The notes under the pieces were generated by a model that made no database searches, was not told where the DNA came from, and worked only from the letters and a program-made list of their open reading frames with translations. DNA of 64,000 bases from Rhynchopus sp. YZ270_cl-10 (lineage: Eukaryota; Euglenozoa; Diplonemea; Diplonemida; Diplonemidae). Shown piece by piece: positions 49,741 through 61,917 of this stretch. Each line of letters starts with the position of its first letter. Within the stretch, counting starts at the first letter, position 1. Location: NCBI GenBank assembly GCA_964035575.1, contig OZ037872.1, positions 124,001 to 188,000 on the forward strand. Reading direction: 5' to 3'. A program made the position numbers and the translations under genes.

Positions 49741-52700
49741 TTACACTATGTCATCCAGCGAGACGGAGTCCCCCAACTTCCCACTTCTGTTCTCCTCTAG
49801 CCGTGATGATTCACCTCCAATCCCGAAACCTCTCATTGGCACATTCCCCCCTAGGTCCCATTCTGCTAGCGGAGAGGGTCGGAAGGAGGTGGAGGACGGA
49901 GCGTCGGAGGTGAGAGGTGAGGCAGGCGCCATGCGTGGGGCACGCCGTGGACGACGTGGAGGGGAGAGTGTGAACCGTTCCCCTCCTCCTCCAGGGCCCC
50001 CTTCCTCCCGCCAGGACAGCCCCAACGATTTGGTAAGCGGCGACAGAGCAGGAAAACGTTGTGTCGGCTGTGCCTGCTCCTGCACCCCCAAAGGGACCTG
50101 CAATGGAGTGGACTGCGCACTCCCTGTCGGTTGATGCCCCCTATCTCTCGCCCGCCACCGGCTTGTCGTATTAGGTAGTGGTTTGGTATTAGGGGTTGTG
50201 TCCGGTATGATCGACCCTTTGCGTTGTGGTGGGGCGCGGACATAAAATTTTTTGTTGGCTTCTTCGGATCGGTTTTTCTTTTCGAGGCGGATTCGAGCGA
50301 GTTTGCCACGCCAGACAGCTTGTACCATGGTAACTGTGTGGGCAAGGAGAAAAGGGTTACAACGCAACGCCTTATAATCAGAGTGATCCGAGGAGTCATC
50401 TGTTCCGGTTGACTCCGATTCAGGCGCTTTTTTGCGTTTTACAATACGTTTTCCATCCTTCCCTTCAACATCCACATAAACTTCTGATGCTGCACGACGC
50501 CTTATCGCCTGGCTAAAAGAACGCAATCGTGTCATCGCAGTCTTTGGTGACGACTCTACCGGTGGTGGAGCGATAGCTGCAGTATCCCGATCCTTCGCCT
50601 CCTTCATTTCAGAGAAAATGACCTTAATTTTCTTCCGAAACTTCCGCTTCACAGCGTTCGGTACAATCAACCCGGTGGACAGCTCGTAAGACGTCAAATA
50701 CAAATGCGTGAGAAACCCAAACTGTGCAATCGAATCTCCCTCAATCTCAGAAAGCTTGATGTTCGAGAGGTATCGTTTGAAGATCGTCTTATCTGAGGAG
50801 AGGCTCCGCTCTGGGCCAAGCGGTGGGCCCAGCTCGCGGAGGAATTTTGGGATTTCTTTGAGTTCTATCGTACAGCGTTGAAGCGGGTCAAAGCGTTTCC
50901 AAAGCACAAAAAAACGGTCAAGCTCTTTCTCGTTTATCCCATCATCCATGCATTCTGAAGTAATAACGTCATTAAATGAATCTAAAAGCACTGCAATGAA
51001 CACATTCAATATGATATACGTCTCTAATACAACGAAGGTTACGAAATAGAAATATGCGGCCACCTGGTCACCACATGAGTCTAACTGTGCCGAACAATGT
51101 GGTTCTGATATTGCAGCTTCGTGCATTAATACCGGCCACGCCTCGCCAGTCGCAATGCGGATTAGAAGTAATAACGCAGAGTAGAAATCCTGAAATGTCG
51201 CTCTCCCATGCAGTTGGGTCTGCCCCTCCACGGTTACCCTCCCAAAGAGATACACTCCTAGCACCGCATAACAGAAGAACATCAACAACATCATCCCGCT
51301 TACATTCGCCATTGTTGGTAAAGTAAGAAACAGTGTTTGCACCAAATTCTGTACCCCCTTAGCTGCGTGGACCAGACGAAGGAGGCGGAGGAGACGCAGT
51401 GCGCGGAAAATAGAAACGGCGCCGCCAAAAGAGATTTTGAGAAGTGTGAGAAATATGCCAATGACAGAGGTGGTGACGATGATGAAGTCAAAGCGGTTGG
51501 ATTTTGAGGAGAAGTACACCTTCGGGCGGTAGGCTGTGATCTTCGCAAAGCATTCTATGGAAAATGTGAACACAAAAAACCAGTTCAGCGCTTCGTGCAC
51601 CCAGGTCCACGAATCCGGTTCCCCATAGTGTTCTGACGCGATAATAATGATGTTCAGAACAATGCAGACATTGATAAACGGATCGAAAAATTTCCATACT
51701 ACCAAGCGTGTACACATCAACCGCATGCCCTTGAGTTGTGTGTTTTCATCCAAACTGATTGGTGTGCGGACGTGCTTTAATAACGTTTTTTGGAATGCCA
51801 GCCAAACTCTTTGGTCATCAGTTAACATCAAATTCGCGTCGTCCTTGCGTTGATCTTGAAATGCATCAACCAATGCAGATACAAACAGATTTACCACAAA
51901 ATATGCACCCAAAAAGATAAAAGCCACAAAGTAGATGGCAACTAAAGGACGGCTGTCTTTAATTGGCGAAACTGAGTAAGAAACAGAGTCCATCCCGATG
52001 TACATAACTTCTACCCAACCCTCTAGAGTACCGAGCTCAAAGAGAGTGAGAAAGGCGTGCAGAATGTCATCAAAATTTGATTGATATGATTCCCATCTAA
52101 GGTTCTGGTTGGCCGCGTTGCAGGAGCTGATGTTGGGGTACACTTCTGCCATGTCTCCCCATTGGTTTTTTGTGCATGCAGAGAAGGTGCCGGAGAACAG
52201 TTGTACTCCGAGAATCGCGAATACTAACCACCCAAGAAACCCTAACACCATGACCATTCCTAGGGCAGGAATCGCTCTCCAGAGACTGCCGATAACGATT
52301 TTGAGGCCGCTGAATTTGTTGATGAAGCGGAGCGGGCGGAGGACCCGAATGACCTTAATGATTTTGAGCTTCTGTAACGAGCTTCCTTCGGGTGAAAAGG
52401 TGCTTAACAGAGAGGCGACGACAATGAAAAAGTCGAGTTTATTCCAAGGGTGGTCCCTACGAAGGTATGTTCGGTTGCCGAAGACAAACCCGTATGCAAG
52501 GATTTTGAGCAGCGCTTCTGTGCAGAAGATGGCAACATTCGCGTTGTCGATGTTCTGAAGGGTGCGCGCCATCTTTGTGTCCGGTGCCCGCGTAGGGGAG
52601 TACAACGACAACACCGCGCAGGAACAGAATATTGCACACATGACCAACACCTCCAGCACCTTGCTCTCCACAATCTGGATTAAAACCTTGTCGAGCGTCT

Positions 52701-55700
52701 CGCTGTGCTTCGCAATGGTGAAGTCATCTGTCAGATACGTGATGTCGCGGTACAGTTCGCCCATAAAGAGGTGCACCTTTTGGTACATCGGCTGTCGGGA
52801 TCTTCCGTGCTCGGAGGTGTCTGACCCGGAGCTGCTTGAAGCTGTGGCCGCATTATCATCCTTTGCATTTGATTCTAAGAGGAGTGCGCTTCCGGTCGAC
52901 GCCAGGCTTGCGGGAGGTGGGTTGTTGAGGAGGTTTCGTCTGTCGGAGTTGCGTCGTCCTGTGTTGTTGCGTTTCCTCCAGCGGACAGGGCGGGAAAAGA
53001 ACGCATCGGTCCCTTCGTCAGCGCTGTTGCGCTCTTCGTCGTCGGTGTCCTCTTGTTCACCTTGGATAGGCATTTTGAAGGACGGCTTGCTGGTCACGCC
53101 TTCGACCCAGGAGAAAGGGCGATCGCCACGCTCCGCCATGTCTTCCACAGAGGTGTCGTCTGTGTCGTCTGTGTCGTCTGTGTCTGAGGTGTCGCAGTAG
53201 GAGCTGCTCTCGGAGGAGGACAGCTCGTTTTCTGCACGCCCAAAGGAGAATTCGTTTAGGTCTACTGATTTGCGGTGGCGGCCAGTGGAGCTGCGTCGGC
53301 GTTCGTCGGGGAAGAATGCATTCGGCGGCATGACCGAAGAGGTGGAGGTGCCCCGTCTGCTTTGGCTGCGGCGGCTCAGCCGCCGGGTGCGCTTTTGCGC
53401 TGCCAGTTCGTGCCGCCGTTCGCTGTGGAGGCTTTGTATTAAGAGCTCCTTCCGTTCGGTTTTCCAGTCAACTTCGATAGCCTGTGGAGGGGGAGGGGGG
53501 GTGGAAGGGAAGCTGGAAGGGGCATACCTGTAGGGCAGTGTCGATTTCTTTGATGCTATTGACGCGGGCGATGAGGATGGAGACAAAGAGGTTGAGCAGC
53601 AGGCTGTTCCCAATGAAATACCAGGAGATGAAGAAGACGGAGGAGAACCAGCCGCGCGAGGCCATCCCGTTGTACATAATGTACTGCCAATCCTCGCCGG
53701 AGAGGATCTGGAAGAGCGTCAGCGAGGCGAGAAACACGTTTTCAAAGTTTGCCCGCGGGACGACGCATTCGTTCGCGATGTTCCCTACCTTTCCCCTGGT
53801 CGCTTCATCTACAGACAACCCTTGTGCCCTCGCATCGGCATAGTTCAACTCACTCTGCAGCTGCTCATAAAACTCGCCGTCTGACGCATTCACGCTGTTC
53901 AGGTGCACCTCTAGGTATTGATAGCGCTGTGCGAAGAACGACCAACTTGGGATACTAGAAACACCCCCTTCTTCACGAAGGTCGACTTGACAGAGACGGC
54001 CCGCAAAGAGCTGCATCCCTACCAACGCGTAAATGAATGTAAGCATGCTCAACAGACCTGTCAACGTTGCGACTGACGTCAATGAAGATGCAAACACACG
54101 CGCCCACCTCTGCAAACGCCGAAATTGCATAACAACTTTGAACACACGGAAGACCTGCATTGAACGCAAAACCTGAAGCAGTTTGACAGAAAAGGAGGTA
54201 GAATCGCCTTCACCAGATCGGAGGTCCTGATGATACATAGGGCTTTCCATAGAGACATGTGCAATGGAAACAAGCGCAATGAAGAAGTCAAAGACGTTCC
54301 ACGCTTTTCTGAAATAGATTTTCGGGGAAAATACAATAATTTTTACTGCACAATCTGCGACGAAGATGGCAGCGACAGCGAGGTTGATCCAGAGAAGCAC
54401 GTTGAGGAAGCTGTCGCTGATGGAGTGATGCCATGCGGAGAGTGCGACGATGTTGCAGATGACTGCTGTCATGATGAAGTATTCGTACTCCTGCGAATTG
54501 ACCACATTGACTAATGCACGCTGGTATTTGTTGAGGTTCAGCAGAAGCTGTTCTTGCGGAATGTCTGAAGGGTTTTCCTTCTCCTCGATATCGTTTTTAG
54601 CTTGCGACTTCGGCGTGGCAACTACCTCATCCAGAATGTTGTCCTCTACAACCTTTGCACTCCCATTCAAGGCCTTCTCCAACAGCTCTTCCATATCCTG
54701 CTCGCTTTTCCTCTTCTCCTCTGCCCTTCGCCGTCGTTCTTCTATTTCATCAATCCTTTGCAAAACCAAAGCATTTCCAGGTGGTTCCGGGGCAGGTAAA
54801 AGTGGATTACCTTCTGGAGCTGTCTTCGCAGATTCTTCGCTTTCAATCAATTTGTTCTTTTCGTTTTCATATGCAACGTTGTAGTCGAAAATGCTGTTCA
54901 CAATAACGACCGTCAAATTTAAAAAGCAATAACTGCCAAGGAAGACGACAACCACAAAGAACACCGCGGAAAATTCATTTGTGGTGTCCATCACATTGTA
55001 CATCACCCCGGTCCAGCCTTCTCGGGTGACGGAAACTGCGAGGGTGAGGAACGCTTCTGGGAAAGAGTCGAATGAGCGGGAGAACAACCCTTCTGCGTGT
55101 TCGACACATTGCCAGCCCCAGGCGCAGTGGTAGCCGCGGAAGAAGCTGGTAGAATTCGAGCAAAATCGGGCCGAATCTCCATTGTCTTTAACATCAAAAT
55201 AGCTGCGGTGGAGAGCCGTCATATTTAACACTGTGTTTGATACCGGAGTGTTATCTGCTCCAAAATATATGGTTGGATCATCGTGGGGTGCCTCATATTC
55301 ATATAAATCTGCCATCCGGTAACACCGTGACCGTAACGCTCCCATAAAGAGCTGCACGCCAATCAACGCAGACCCCGCAAGAAACATCACGAAGAGGATT
55401 GCAATGTCGAGCAGCTTCGGAAACGCCTGCAAAATCGATTTTATAAGGACCCTCATCTGCGACAACTTTGATATGGCTTTGAGTGGACGCACCAAACGAA
55501 ATCCTTTTAATGCCGCAAGGGGACCTCCACCCGAATCCGAAGAGCTCTGTGGTGTTGCCAAACTGATTGCCCCCGCCACCACTACCATAAAATCCAATAC
55601 ACCCCACCAATTCACCTTCAACGCGGAATTTTCTACACTACCAAACCGCGAAAACACCTTTTTACGATACCCAAAATAGGATAACGGATTCCCATAGAGA

Positions 55701-56443
55701 CGATGCCCTGCCACCTTTATCACAAACTCTAAGCAATAAAACACAAAAAAGACGATTTCCAGCACCGCAAGAGACTGCGGGCGGGATACTCCTGGGGACG
55801 GATCCTCCACGGCCAGGGCGATGCTGTTTGCGATGATCACGACCAGGATGACTCTATCCACTATTAAACTGTCTAACAACATCTCCTTCAAATGAGCCCT
55901 CCACGGCGGCAACGAATCCGGCGTATAGAACTTATGGTACGTACTTTGCAAGGCACTCTCCGCATGCTTCCGCTGATGATGCTTGGTCGCAGCAGCGGCG
56001 GCGGCAGCGATAAGAAGCTTCTCTTTTTGGTTCTTCTCCCCTGCAGGAGTCTGCGGGGCTGGTGTTGTTGGCGAAGTAATCCTCGGAGTCGTAGGAGACG
56101 TTATAACTGAGGTCTTTCTCGGGTCACCCTGAGGCATTGTTGCCACAAAAGGAGAAAAGCTAGGTCTTTTAGTATCCATTGGTGACATCGCAATGCTTCC
56201 CGGAGATCTTCCATGAACGTTCCGAAAGCTGCCTTGCCCAATCTGAGGGGACGTAACAGAGTTCATTCGAACAGCAGGCAAAACAAGAGACGGCTGCAGT
56301 GGAGACGCAAAGTCGACAAAGGAGACCCCCCGGTTGCGGCGCACGGTGTTTTGGGTGCTTGGTGAGGTGATCGCTGGGGGCAATGCAGGGACAGTCGCTG
56401 GGGTAGTAGCAGGCGTGGCATCGGGGGATTTGAGAGACGCCAT
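49741..56443 (-). CDS. four-domain voltage-gated calcium channel alpha subunit, 2 exons
   Basis: The product is 2,218 residues. Exon 1 is 56443-53528 (972 codons) and exon 2 is 53481-49741, joined across a 46-nt GTATGC...CACAG intron to read DTALQ-AIEVDW. Four six-TM domains are visible. The pore glutamates are E475 (TREGW), E917 (SGEDW), E1459 (TLEGW) and E1752 (TGEAW), an EEEE ring typical of Ca2+ selectivity. S4 segments include IKVIRVLRPLRFINK (domain III) and FRALRLLRLLRLVHAAKG (domain IV). Domain II S4 is weaker (LRSMQVFRVFKVVMQFRR). After S6-IV come an EF-hand-like segment (KRFDPLQRCTIEL, PPLGPE) and an IQ motif (VQAVWRGKLARIRL). Terminal regions and the II-III linker are Ser/Thr/Pro-rich and acidic. 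It probably acts in the plasma or ciliary membrane. Confidence 0.95.
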
Positions 56444-56810
56444 TATGTTTTCAATTTTTGAAAAAAAAAAAATAAAGAAAAAAAAATAAAAGTTTTGTAA
56501 GATAATCCTAAACCTCTCGTACCTGATGTCTTAACTTAGTCACCTAATAAACAGGAGAGGGGGAGGGAAAAAAAACCCCCCTCCCATCAGGAGTCAAGAA
56601 AACACCCCCACATTGAAGAACGATGGGGAACCATACTAAAGGGGGGGTTGTGTTATTCTGAGGTGAGGTGTTGTGTTTTTGGGGGTGGGTTGGGTTTGAA
56701 AATGGGGTAGTACCGGGGTACAAAAAAAAAAACGCTTCGGGGAGCTTGCTTTTAAAAGAAAACTAAAAAGCCCCGTGTTTTTTCACTCATATACTAATTT
56801 GTCTCAGATC
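56444..56810. other. intergenic region upstream of the channel gene
   Basis: It holds element B plus A- and G-rich tracts. No gene is visible. Confidence 0.65.
56498..56560 (-). promoter_or_regulatory. upstream element B, copy at the calcium channel gene
   Basis: The plus strand reads AGATAATCCTAAACCTCTCG then TTAACTTAGTCACCT. It ends 55 nt before the ATG at 56443. It matches the copies at 26703 and 36786 in the AGAT-A-CC...CCTCTCG core and shares TTAGTCACCT with 26703. Confidence 0.45.
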
Positions 56811-57170
56811 TTAATTAAGATTTTCTTCTTTCTCCTCGCCTTCTTTTTGCCGTTTTTTCACCCTCCGTTTCGGTTGTGTTGTTTCTGGCGTATCCGCTAC
56901 GTCCGCTGTGGCTAACCGCATCCAGGCACCTCTCCTCTCGAAGCCTTCCAGTGGTGGGAGGAGACAGTTCATGATACACCTGCATGCTGTGACGAAGGCA
57001 CACATGCCCACGAGACCGACCTCCTTCTTCAGTACGTTCTGCCGTGTGAAGAAAATCATTGCCGCAGAGACAAGCCACACCACCGTCCATTTCGCCAAGT
57101 ACCACGGCCGCTCTGCCTCTGGCACCTTCTGGGGGCGAGGCAACACCTTCTTCGCAACGGCGCTAATCAT
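56811..57170 (-). CDS. small two-TM protein with basic tail, unknown
   Basis: The product is 119 residues from MISAVAKKVLPRPQKVPE. Helices lie at about 27-43 (LAKWTVVWLVSAAMIFF) and 51-70 (EVGLVGMCAFVTACRCIMNC), followed by LLPPLEGFERRGAWMRL. The tail is strongly charged (KRRVKKRQKEGEEKEE). A longer in-frame start (57443) would add low-quality sequence and is rejected. Coding-like composition and the hydrophobic pattern support a gene, but I recognise no family. Confidence 0.65.
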   Translation of the reverse strand: MISAVAKKVLPRPQKVPEAERPWYLAKWTVVWLVSAAMIFFTRQNVLKKEVGLVGMCAFVTACRCIMNCLLPPLEGFERRGAWMRLATADVADTPETTQPKRRVKKRQKEGEEKEENLN

Positions 57171-58000
57171 AGCAAAAAGGGGGGGTGTTCCGTGTTCCCC
57201 CTCCCCCCTCCCCCTTCTTGTGGTTGTTTGATGCGTTGGCGTTTCCACAACCTCCGTTTTTCGATCAAAAGAGTAACCTCTTAAGTGACCTCCTTGCAGA
57301 TTTGGTTGTAAGTCCGATTGGGGGAGAAAAGGGGGGGCTAATGCTAGTTTGTCGCTGGAATCGGAAAACCTAAAGAGGGCCAGACCAATAAATTGGCAGG
57401 TGCCGTCTCCCCATCGTTGGATAAGTAAAGCGACGATATCCACCCTCTGATTCGTGATTTAGAACAGCAACAAAGTGAAGTTATTAATGCAGGCACCTCC
57501 GACTGACCCACTGTACAAGCCAGCCATCCGGATGAAAGCACAACAAAAGAGAAATTCAAAAGTCAAGTGGAGCTTCAGGAAATTTCTGTGAAAATTCGAT
57601 CGAAAAAAGAAAAGAAAAAAGAATGTAGGAGGGAAAGAAGCTCCGTTCTGAAAAATAGGGGAGAGAAATCCTTTTTTTTTTTTGTTGTTTCAAAAACGAT
57701 GTCTTTTTTTTCCGCTAAAAAAAATCCCCCCCAGAAAAGAAGAAGAAATACTCTCCTCTCGAAAAAGAATTCCCTAAAAGAGGGGAGAGAGAGAAAGGGG
57801 GAGGGGGAGGGAAGGACGATCCATTAACTCTTTTTTCCCCTTCCCGTTATTTAGGGTGACTCGATTGGTGGCCCTCTTCTTTTTCCCATAGTAAACGGGT
57901 GGCCAATGGATGTTTTTTTTTTCCTCTCTTTTTTCGTCCCGAATTGGTTTCGCTGAATAGAGTATAATGTACTAGGGGAAGTCTCACAAAAAAAAAAAAA

Positions 58001-58122
58001 AGGTTGACTTGAAATACAACAGCCCGCTCGTGAACAGTGTACCTTGGTACAATGACCCGGCTGTACCGGGGGGTGGACCCTTACTCTGCAGTCATACATC
58101 TATTTCGTGGTATTCATCTATC
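58001..58122 (-). promoter_or_regulatory. upstream element A, long orphan copy
   Basis: This is the best-preserved copy, with GTTGACTTGAAATACAACAG, CTCGTGAACAGTGTACCTTG, GTACAATGACCCGGCTGTAC, CGGGGGGTGGACCC and the distal ATTTCGTGGTATTCATCT. It lies about 830 bp upstream of the small two-TM gene, so no close gene start follows it. Confidence 0.5.
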
Positions 58123-58895
58123 AAAAAATAATGATGAAACTAAGCTCCATTTTAAACGTCACCAAAAAAATAAAATAAAATAAACACACCACAAAACGTG
58201 AACGTGAACACTCTGCAAGGAGGGCTCTAAAACGTCAGGGGGAGTTGAAAAGAAGTTGAAAAAAAATAATCAAAAAATTTGTGGGATTTTTTTTTGTTTT
58301 GCTGTTTTTTTTTAGATCCAAAAAGCGTGAGGGGGTGAACGGAGAAAAAGATTTTTTTTTTTGCTTTTGAACGCGCCTCTCGTACAATCCACATGCAAAG
58401 CCCTCTTGAGACAGTGTACCAAAAAAATTTTTGGTTTTAGACAACAAAAAAGTCGCCAGTTTTTAATGAGAGTTGCTATTTTTGCAAGGAAGGGGGCGAG
58501 GTAAAAAAAAGTGTTCTCCGTTGGAGTATAGCAAGGACGTCACTGCCTCAAAAACATAAAACCGGAGAGCACTTAACACTCACTCCGAATCACAACGAAG
58601 AGCGCTGAACGCACAACAAAACAACAATATCCTCAGTTTTCATCAATGTTCCATACCGAAAACCCCCTCACATGACGGATGGTTTAGGGAGATGGGGAAA
58701 GGGAAGGGGGGGGAAAGGGGGAAAAACAGGGAGGGTTTGTAATGAGTGTTGAAAAAAAAAAATCAGTTATTTTGTTCTGTTCGCGTTGTGGTCTTTATTT
58801 TGCTTTCATTGCTTTTTTTTGGGATGTTTAGACGCAAAACAAGTGTCTTGTTTTGTTGTTTTGTTTGGGTAAAAACAGAAGGGGTGAGAGACTAA

Positions 58896-59107
58896 AAAAA
58901 AGATCGGGTCTTTTGTTTGTGCGCTCAAAGCCGGGAAAACAAAAAGGTGAAAAATGTGTTAAACTGAAGTACGGTTGTTGTGGTTAATTGAGTACTCAAA
59001 GAAAACAAGCAAGCTTCTGTTTTTTTCAATCCGTTTTGTTTGCCCTGCAGCGCTGCCTCCAATCTTTTTAGAATTGACAACAAGTTGTTTTATCAAAAAA
59101 GAGGTTG
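58896..59107. repeat. dispersed repeat C, copy 2 (partner 49440-49592)
   Basis: See the partner. This copy has an insertion of about 50 bp after the AAAAAGATCGGGT block. Confidence 0.85.
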
Positions 59108-60980
59108 AACCTGCGAACGCTTCACCGTACGTCGGACGCAGGAACTGGGGGGGTTTTTTTTTCTTCTTCCCCGCGCAACACAACAAAACAGAACAACATA
59201 CTGAATAGTAGTAGTACTGTTGAAAAGTTCGTTGTTTGCAATGATTTTTTTTGTTCTTTTTGTTTTTTGTTTGAAAAACTTGGTTGTATTAGTGTAGACA
59301 CCCGAGGATGAACTCCACTACACTTTGTTTTTTTTTTTTTTTTGCAGAATCGGAACACCAAATCGGGGGATTTTTTTTATACGATTTGTTTGTTGTGTTC
59401 ATTCAAAAAATTTTCAAAGAGACAAAAAAAAATATTCCCCCCTCCCTCCCAAACAGCTAACGTTACCCATACCCGGAAGAATATTCCGTAGGGATCTAAC
59501 GAAATCAGGTTCTTTTTTTTTATTGGTGAAAAAAATAAATAAATATTGGGAAAGATGCCAAGCTGAGCTTGAGTCACCTTGGGTAAAAAAAGGGGTAAAA
59601 AGGGTATAAAAAAGTACGAATCATCCCACACGAAATGCGTACATTTAACGCAAGAAACTAGAACGGCTTTTTGTCGTATCCAGAGGAACCCTCCTTGCTG
59701 GGAAACACGATTTTCATTTTGAAAGAAAAAAAAAAAATGCTGATGCTGGAAAAAACACAGCAACAAAAAAAATTTTTTTTGACAGACACAGAATGTTCTG
59801 GTATAGCGCTTGTATGGGCACAGCATCTTCCTTACAAAAATAAAATCAGAAAAAGAGAGCGGAATCCGAGGGGGGTGAGCGGAACACGGCTCCCGTCCCT
59901 TCGTTGACGTGGAACCGCCAAAGAGAAAAGAGAGAGAGGAAGTGAAAATTTTTTGAATGAATGCGCATCTCATGATGCACATAATCAGAGTTCAAAAAAA
60001 AAATAAATGTAATGTGAGATGGTCGAAAGCTCTTCCTGCTTAGTCATCTCAAAGGATAAAAAGGATAAAAAAGTGATTTGAAGTACAGCAGCCCTGCTCT
60101 CGGGGGTCTCCACAAAACGCTGGAGGCTTTTTTTTATATAACTCCGTTGCAAAATTGTGGCGCGGCTACCAATAATTACCGCGTAGTCAGCGTCACGCCT
60201 ACCATGGTAGGTTACAGTGGGGAAAAAAAAAAATAGTCTGGTACTTTTTGTTGGTTCAGATTAATCCAACAAAGAAAAGTTAAGATTTGCTAAGACGAAC
60301 GTATTCTCCTCATTCATGCCACCTCAAGACACGAACATAGATCAGCCCCACCGCTGCCCTAATAAAATTCTGTTGCGTTACGGCGCAACAGAACTTCGGT
60401 AGGACCGGGGGGAAAGTGTCACTTGTCGTTCCCTCACCCCCCTTCTTGTAGTTGTTTGATGCGTTGACGCTTCCACACCCACTAAAAATCACCTGTTGGG
60501 TGGTGGTGTTGCGGAGCACGGTTGGGTGAGTGAACGACGTGACACTTTCTGCTCACAAAGTAGTGCAGGCACTCCGCTAGGTACTAAAGTTCTGTTGATT
60601 GTCAACAGAACTTTTTGAAAATGGGGAAAAAAAGAAAAAAAAAAAAAAGTTCTGCTAAGTGGTTCAGACCCGTTCTACCTGTCAAAAAAGCTCAGGAGAA
60701 GAAGATATGGAGAGGTGAGTGCTCAAACGTCCCAAAAAAGTCAAAATCGGGCGTTGGTAAAAAAAAAAGTTACGTACCGTGCGCCTGCGGCGCAAGCATG
60801 TACCCCACCAACGTGGACCATCAACAGACTATTTTCATAATCGGAAATCCTAGCGGAGAGCCTGAAGTAGTGTGCGTAAAAAAAAAAAAACCCCCCCGGG
60901 TTACCTGAAGGGATATTTTTTTTTTCAAAATCTAAGTGGCGAAAAAGTTGTCCATTTTTTTTTTTGTGACCCTTACTTTG

Positions 60981-61722
60981 GGGTGGCATCAAAACAAAAA
61001 ACGCGGACAATGTCCGCGTTTTTGGGGAATTTCAGACCCCCCCCTCCCCCCCCCAAAACGCGGACATTTTTTGCTTTTTTTCCCCCTATTTTTTGCTGGT
61101 TTTTGGGTGACGGGGTGCAAATTCGTGACCCAAAACACAGTTTTTTGGCATTTCCGGAATCCGTCCAGAAAGTGGTGGGGTCAATCTCGAAAATTGGACA
61201 ATTTTTTGACCACTTAAATTTTTGAAAATATGAGCCCGGTCACTAATACGTGGGGCCCATTTTCGGCCAAAAAATGCTGCTGAAAAAAATTTTTCAGGTG
61301 AAAATTTTTCAGCCCCAAAACATGCCGCGATTGGCATTTCCGGGATCTGTCCGCGCTGTGGTGGGGTCAATTTGCCGAAATGGCCAAGTTCTTGGTTTTG
61401 GTCAAAATGAGTGTAAGGTAAAGGGGCCAAGGTAAATCCCACAACCCAGATTTTCTCTCTCTGATGCTGAAACCATGAAAATGTGCAAAAACACCGGCAT
61501 TTTTGCATTTCCTGAATCCGCCGGTTCTGTGGTGGGGTCAATTTGCCGAAATGGACAAGTTTTTATAAATTTTGGTCAAAATCGTGTACAACCCCAGTGA
61601 AGAAAAAAATTTTCGAGGAAAAAAAAACCCCAAAATGTCCGCGTTTTCTGGAATTTCAGACCCCCCCCTCTCCCCCCCCAAAAACGCGGACATTGTCCGC
61701 GTTTTTTGTTTTGATGCCACCC
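60981..61722. mobile_element. 742-bp inverted-repeat (MITE-like) element, TSD CTTTG
   Basis: The terminal inverted repeats are at least 42 bp and match exactly: GGGTGGCATCAAAACAAAAA followed by ACGCGGACAATGTCCGCG and a T run. Each contains a CGCGGACA..TGTCCGCG palindrome. CTTTG flanks both sides (60976-60980 and 61723-61727). Inside, three tandem units of about 185 bp each carry GCATTTCC(G/T)G(A/G)ATC...GTGGTGGGGTCAAT (61148-61200, 61333-61392, 61503-61562). No coding capacity was found. Confidence 0.8.
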
Positions 61723-61917
61723 CTTTGAGATGCGTTTTTGTTTTGTTTTTTTTTTGAGCAACACGAGGGGTTTTCTTTCCCCTTCTAAACTGCATTCTTT
61801 CGACGTTTGAAAAAAATATGTGCGAGGAGGGTCTTTTTTTCTGAAGAACACCTCCAAAAGAAGAACGCAAAAACACCTGAAACGGTAATACTACCCCCTG
61901 ATGGGGGGGAAGAGATA

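Larger units (their letters stand above)
57171..60980. other. gene-free, repeat-rich region
   Basis: Contents are a short dispersed motif (57488-57513, shared with 18283), element A copies at 58001-58122, 58395-58426 and 60070-60105, dispersed repeat C (58896-59107), and an element B-like block at 60008-60060. Low-complexity A/T tracts fill the rest. Frames such as 59377-59982 (minus) are Phe/Lys-rich translations of homopolymers and are not genes. Confidence 0.7.

Noticed and set aside
59377-59982. 201-codon minus-strand frame
   Set aside because: The translation is dominated by Phe, Leu and Lys from homopolymer tracts, with no domain or conserved pattern.
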